Shown here one piece after another: positions 63,919 to 64,000 of a DNA stretch of 64,000 bases; position 1 is the first letter of the stretch, and the number at the start of each line of letters is the position of its first letter. The position numbers and the translations under genes were made by a program. The stretch covers positions 20,544-84,543 of the forward strand of contig NZ_JALJDX010000210.1 of assembly GCF_022952855.1 (NCBI RefSeq). Reading direction: 5' to 3'. This DNA is from Pseudomonas sp. RGM2987 (lineage in GTDB: Bacteria > Pseudomonadota > Gammaproteobacteria > Pseudomonadales > Pseudomonadaceae). The notes under the pieces are model-generated. The model worked only from the letters and a program-made list of their open reading frames with translations. It was not told where the DNA came from and did no database searches.

Positions 63919-63932
63919 TTTCGTATACGAAA
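63919..63932. promoter_or_regulatory. Palindromic operator of the DapA-family gene
   Basis: TTTCGTATACGAAA is a perfect 14-bp dyad, 22 bp upstream of the ATG. It looks like the operators of GntR-family regulators of sugar-acid and amino-acid catabolism. The regulator is not in the window. Confidence 0.6.
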
Positions 63933-63955
63933 ATGCTTCTGAAAAAATGCAGTTC

Positions 63956-64000
63956 CTGTGGCGAGGGAGCTTGCTCCCGCTGGGCTGCGCAGCAGCCCCA
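63956..64000 (+). repeat. REP element at the window edge
   Basis: The same element family as around dipZ (TGTGGCGAGGGAGCTTGCTC), cut by the end of the window. A mirrored partner probably lies outside. Confidence 0.8.

Overview
The window is a Pseudomonas chromosome segment, most likely from the P. fluorescens/P. brassicacearum side of the genus. The evidence is the gacA-uvrC-pgsA-tRNA-Gly backbone (gacA has its usual TTG start), DUF6124 and DUF2790 genes, Pseudomonas-type REP pairs, an acoXABC/butanediol dehydrogenase cluster under a sigma-54 activator, and pxp (5-oxoprolinase) genes. Species assignment is inference.

Layout. 1-4203 is core: an aromatic-rich leader peptide with its hairpin (minus strand, for a gene left of the window), a GNAT acetyltransferase, gacA, uvrC, pgsA and tRNA-Gly(GCC). 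4204-19450 is a 15.2-kb island integrated in the 3' end of tRNA-Gly. A 20-bp copy of the tRNA end marks its far border, and the likely original tRNA terminator lies just beyond it. The island holds a frameshifted tyrosine integrase, a Crp-type and a TetR-type regulator, and a complete CoA-dependent beta-oxidation set (ligase, dehydrogenase, two crotonases, MaoC hydratase, two SDRs, thiolase) plus a DUF1329 protein and a metallo-beta-lactamase-fold hydrolase. Its substrate is unknown.

19656-31020 holds a PEP-mutase/isocitrate-lyase-family gene, an OprD porin remnant, and the most interesting block: a divergent luxR/luxI pair followed by ten tightly packed genes. In order these are a GNAT acyltransferase, an alpha-oxoamine synthase, a CTP-type lipid kinase, a histidine phosphatase, an NAD-dependent epimerase/reductase, an isoprenylcysteine-methyltransferase-like membrane protein, an ACP, a ketosynthase, a degenerate ketosynthase partner and a PlsC acyltransferase. 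Together they look like a quorum-sensing-controlled pathway for an amino-ketone or sphingoid-like lipid. I do not recognise it as a described pathway.

31180-38059 is a decaying 5-oxoproline locus: an accB/accC deletion fusion, an MHS transporter, pxpA, pxpC, a frameshifted pxpB, a VOC protein and a LysR regulator. 38202-42166 holds a GST with its divergent HTH/MmyB regulator, an SDR, and SDR and LysR remnants. 42171-46182 is a FecI/FecR/TonB-receptor signalling system behind a Fur-like palindrome. 46406-49826 has a PEBP-family protein, an AraC regulator, a glyoxalase-like protein, a DUF6124 gene with a strongly structured RNA leader, and a truncated HAD gene. 49932-54421 has a two-component system and a DipZ-type thiol:disulfide protein flanked by REP pairs and by two small exported two-cysteine proteins. 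54431-62000 is the acetoin/2,3-butanediol catabolic cluster with visible AcoR sites and a -24/-12 promoter. The end holds a DinB protein, REP arrays and a DapA-family lyase with a palindromic operator.
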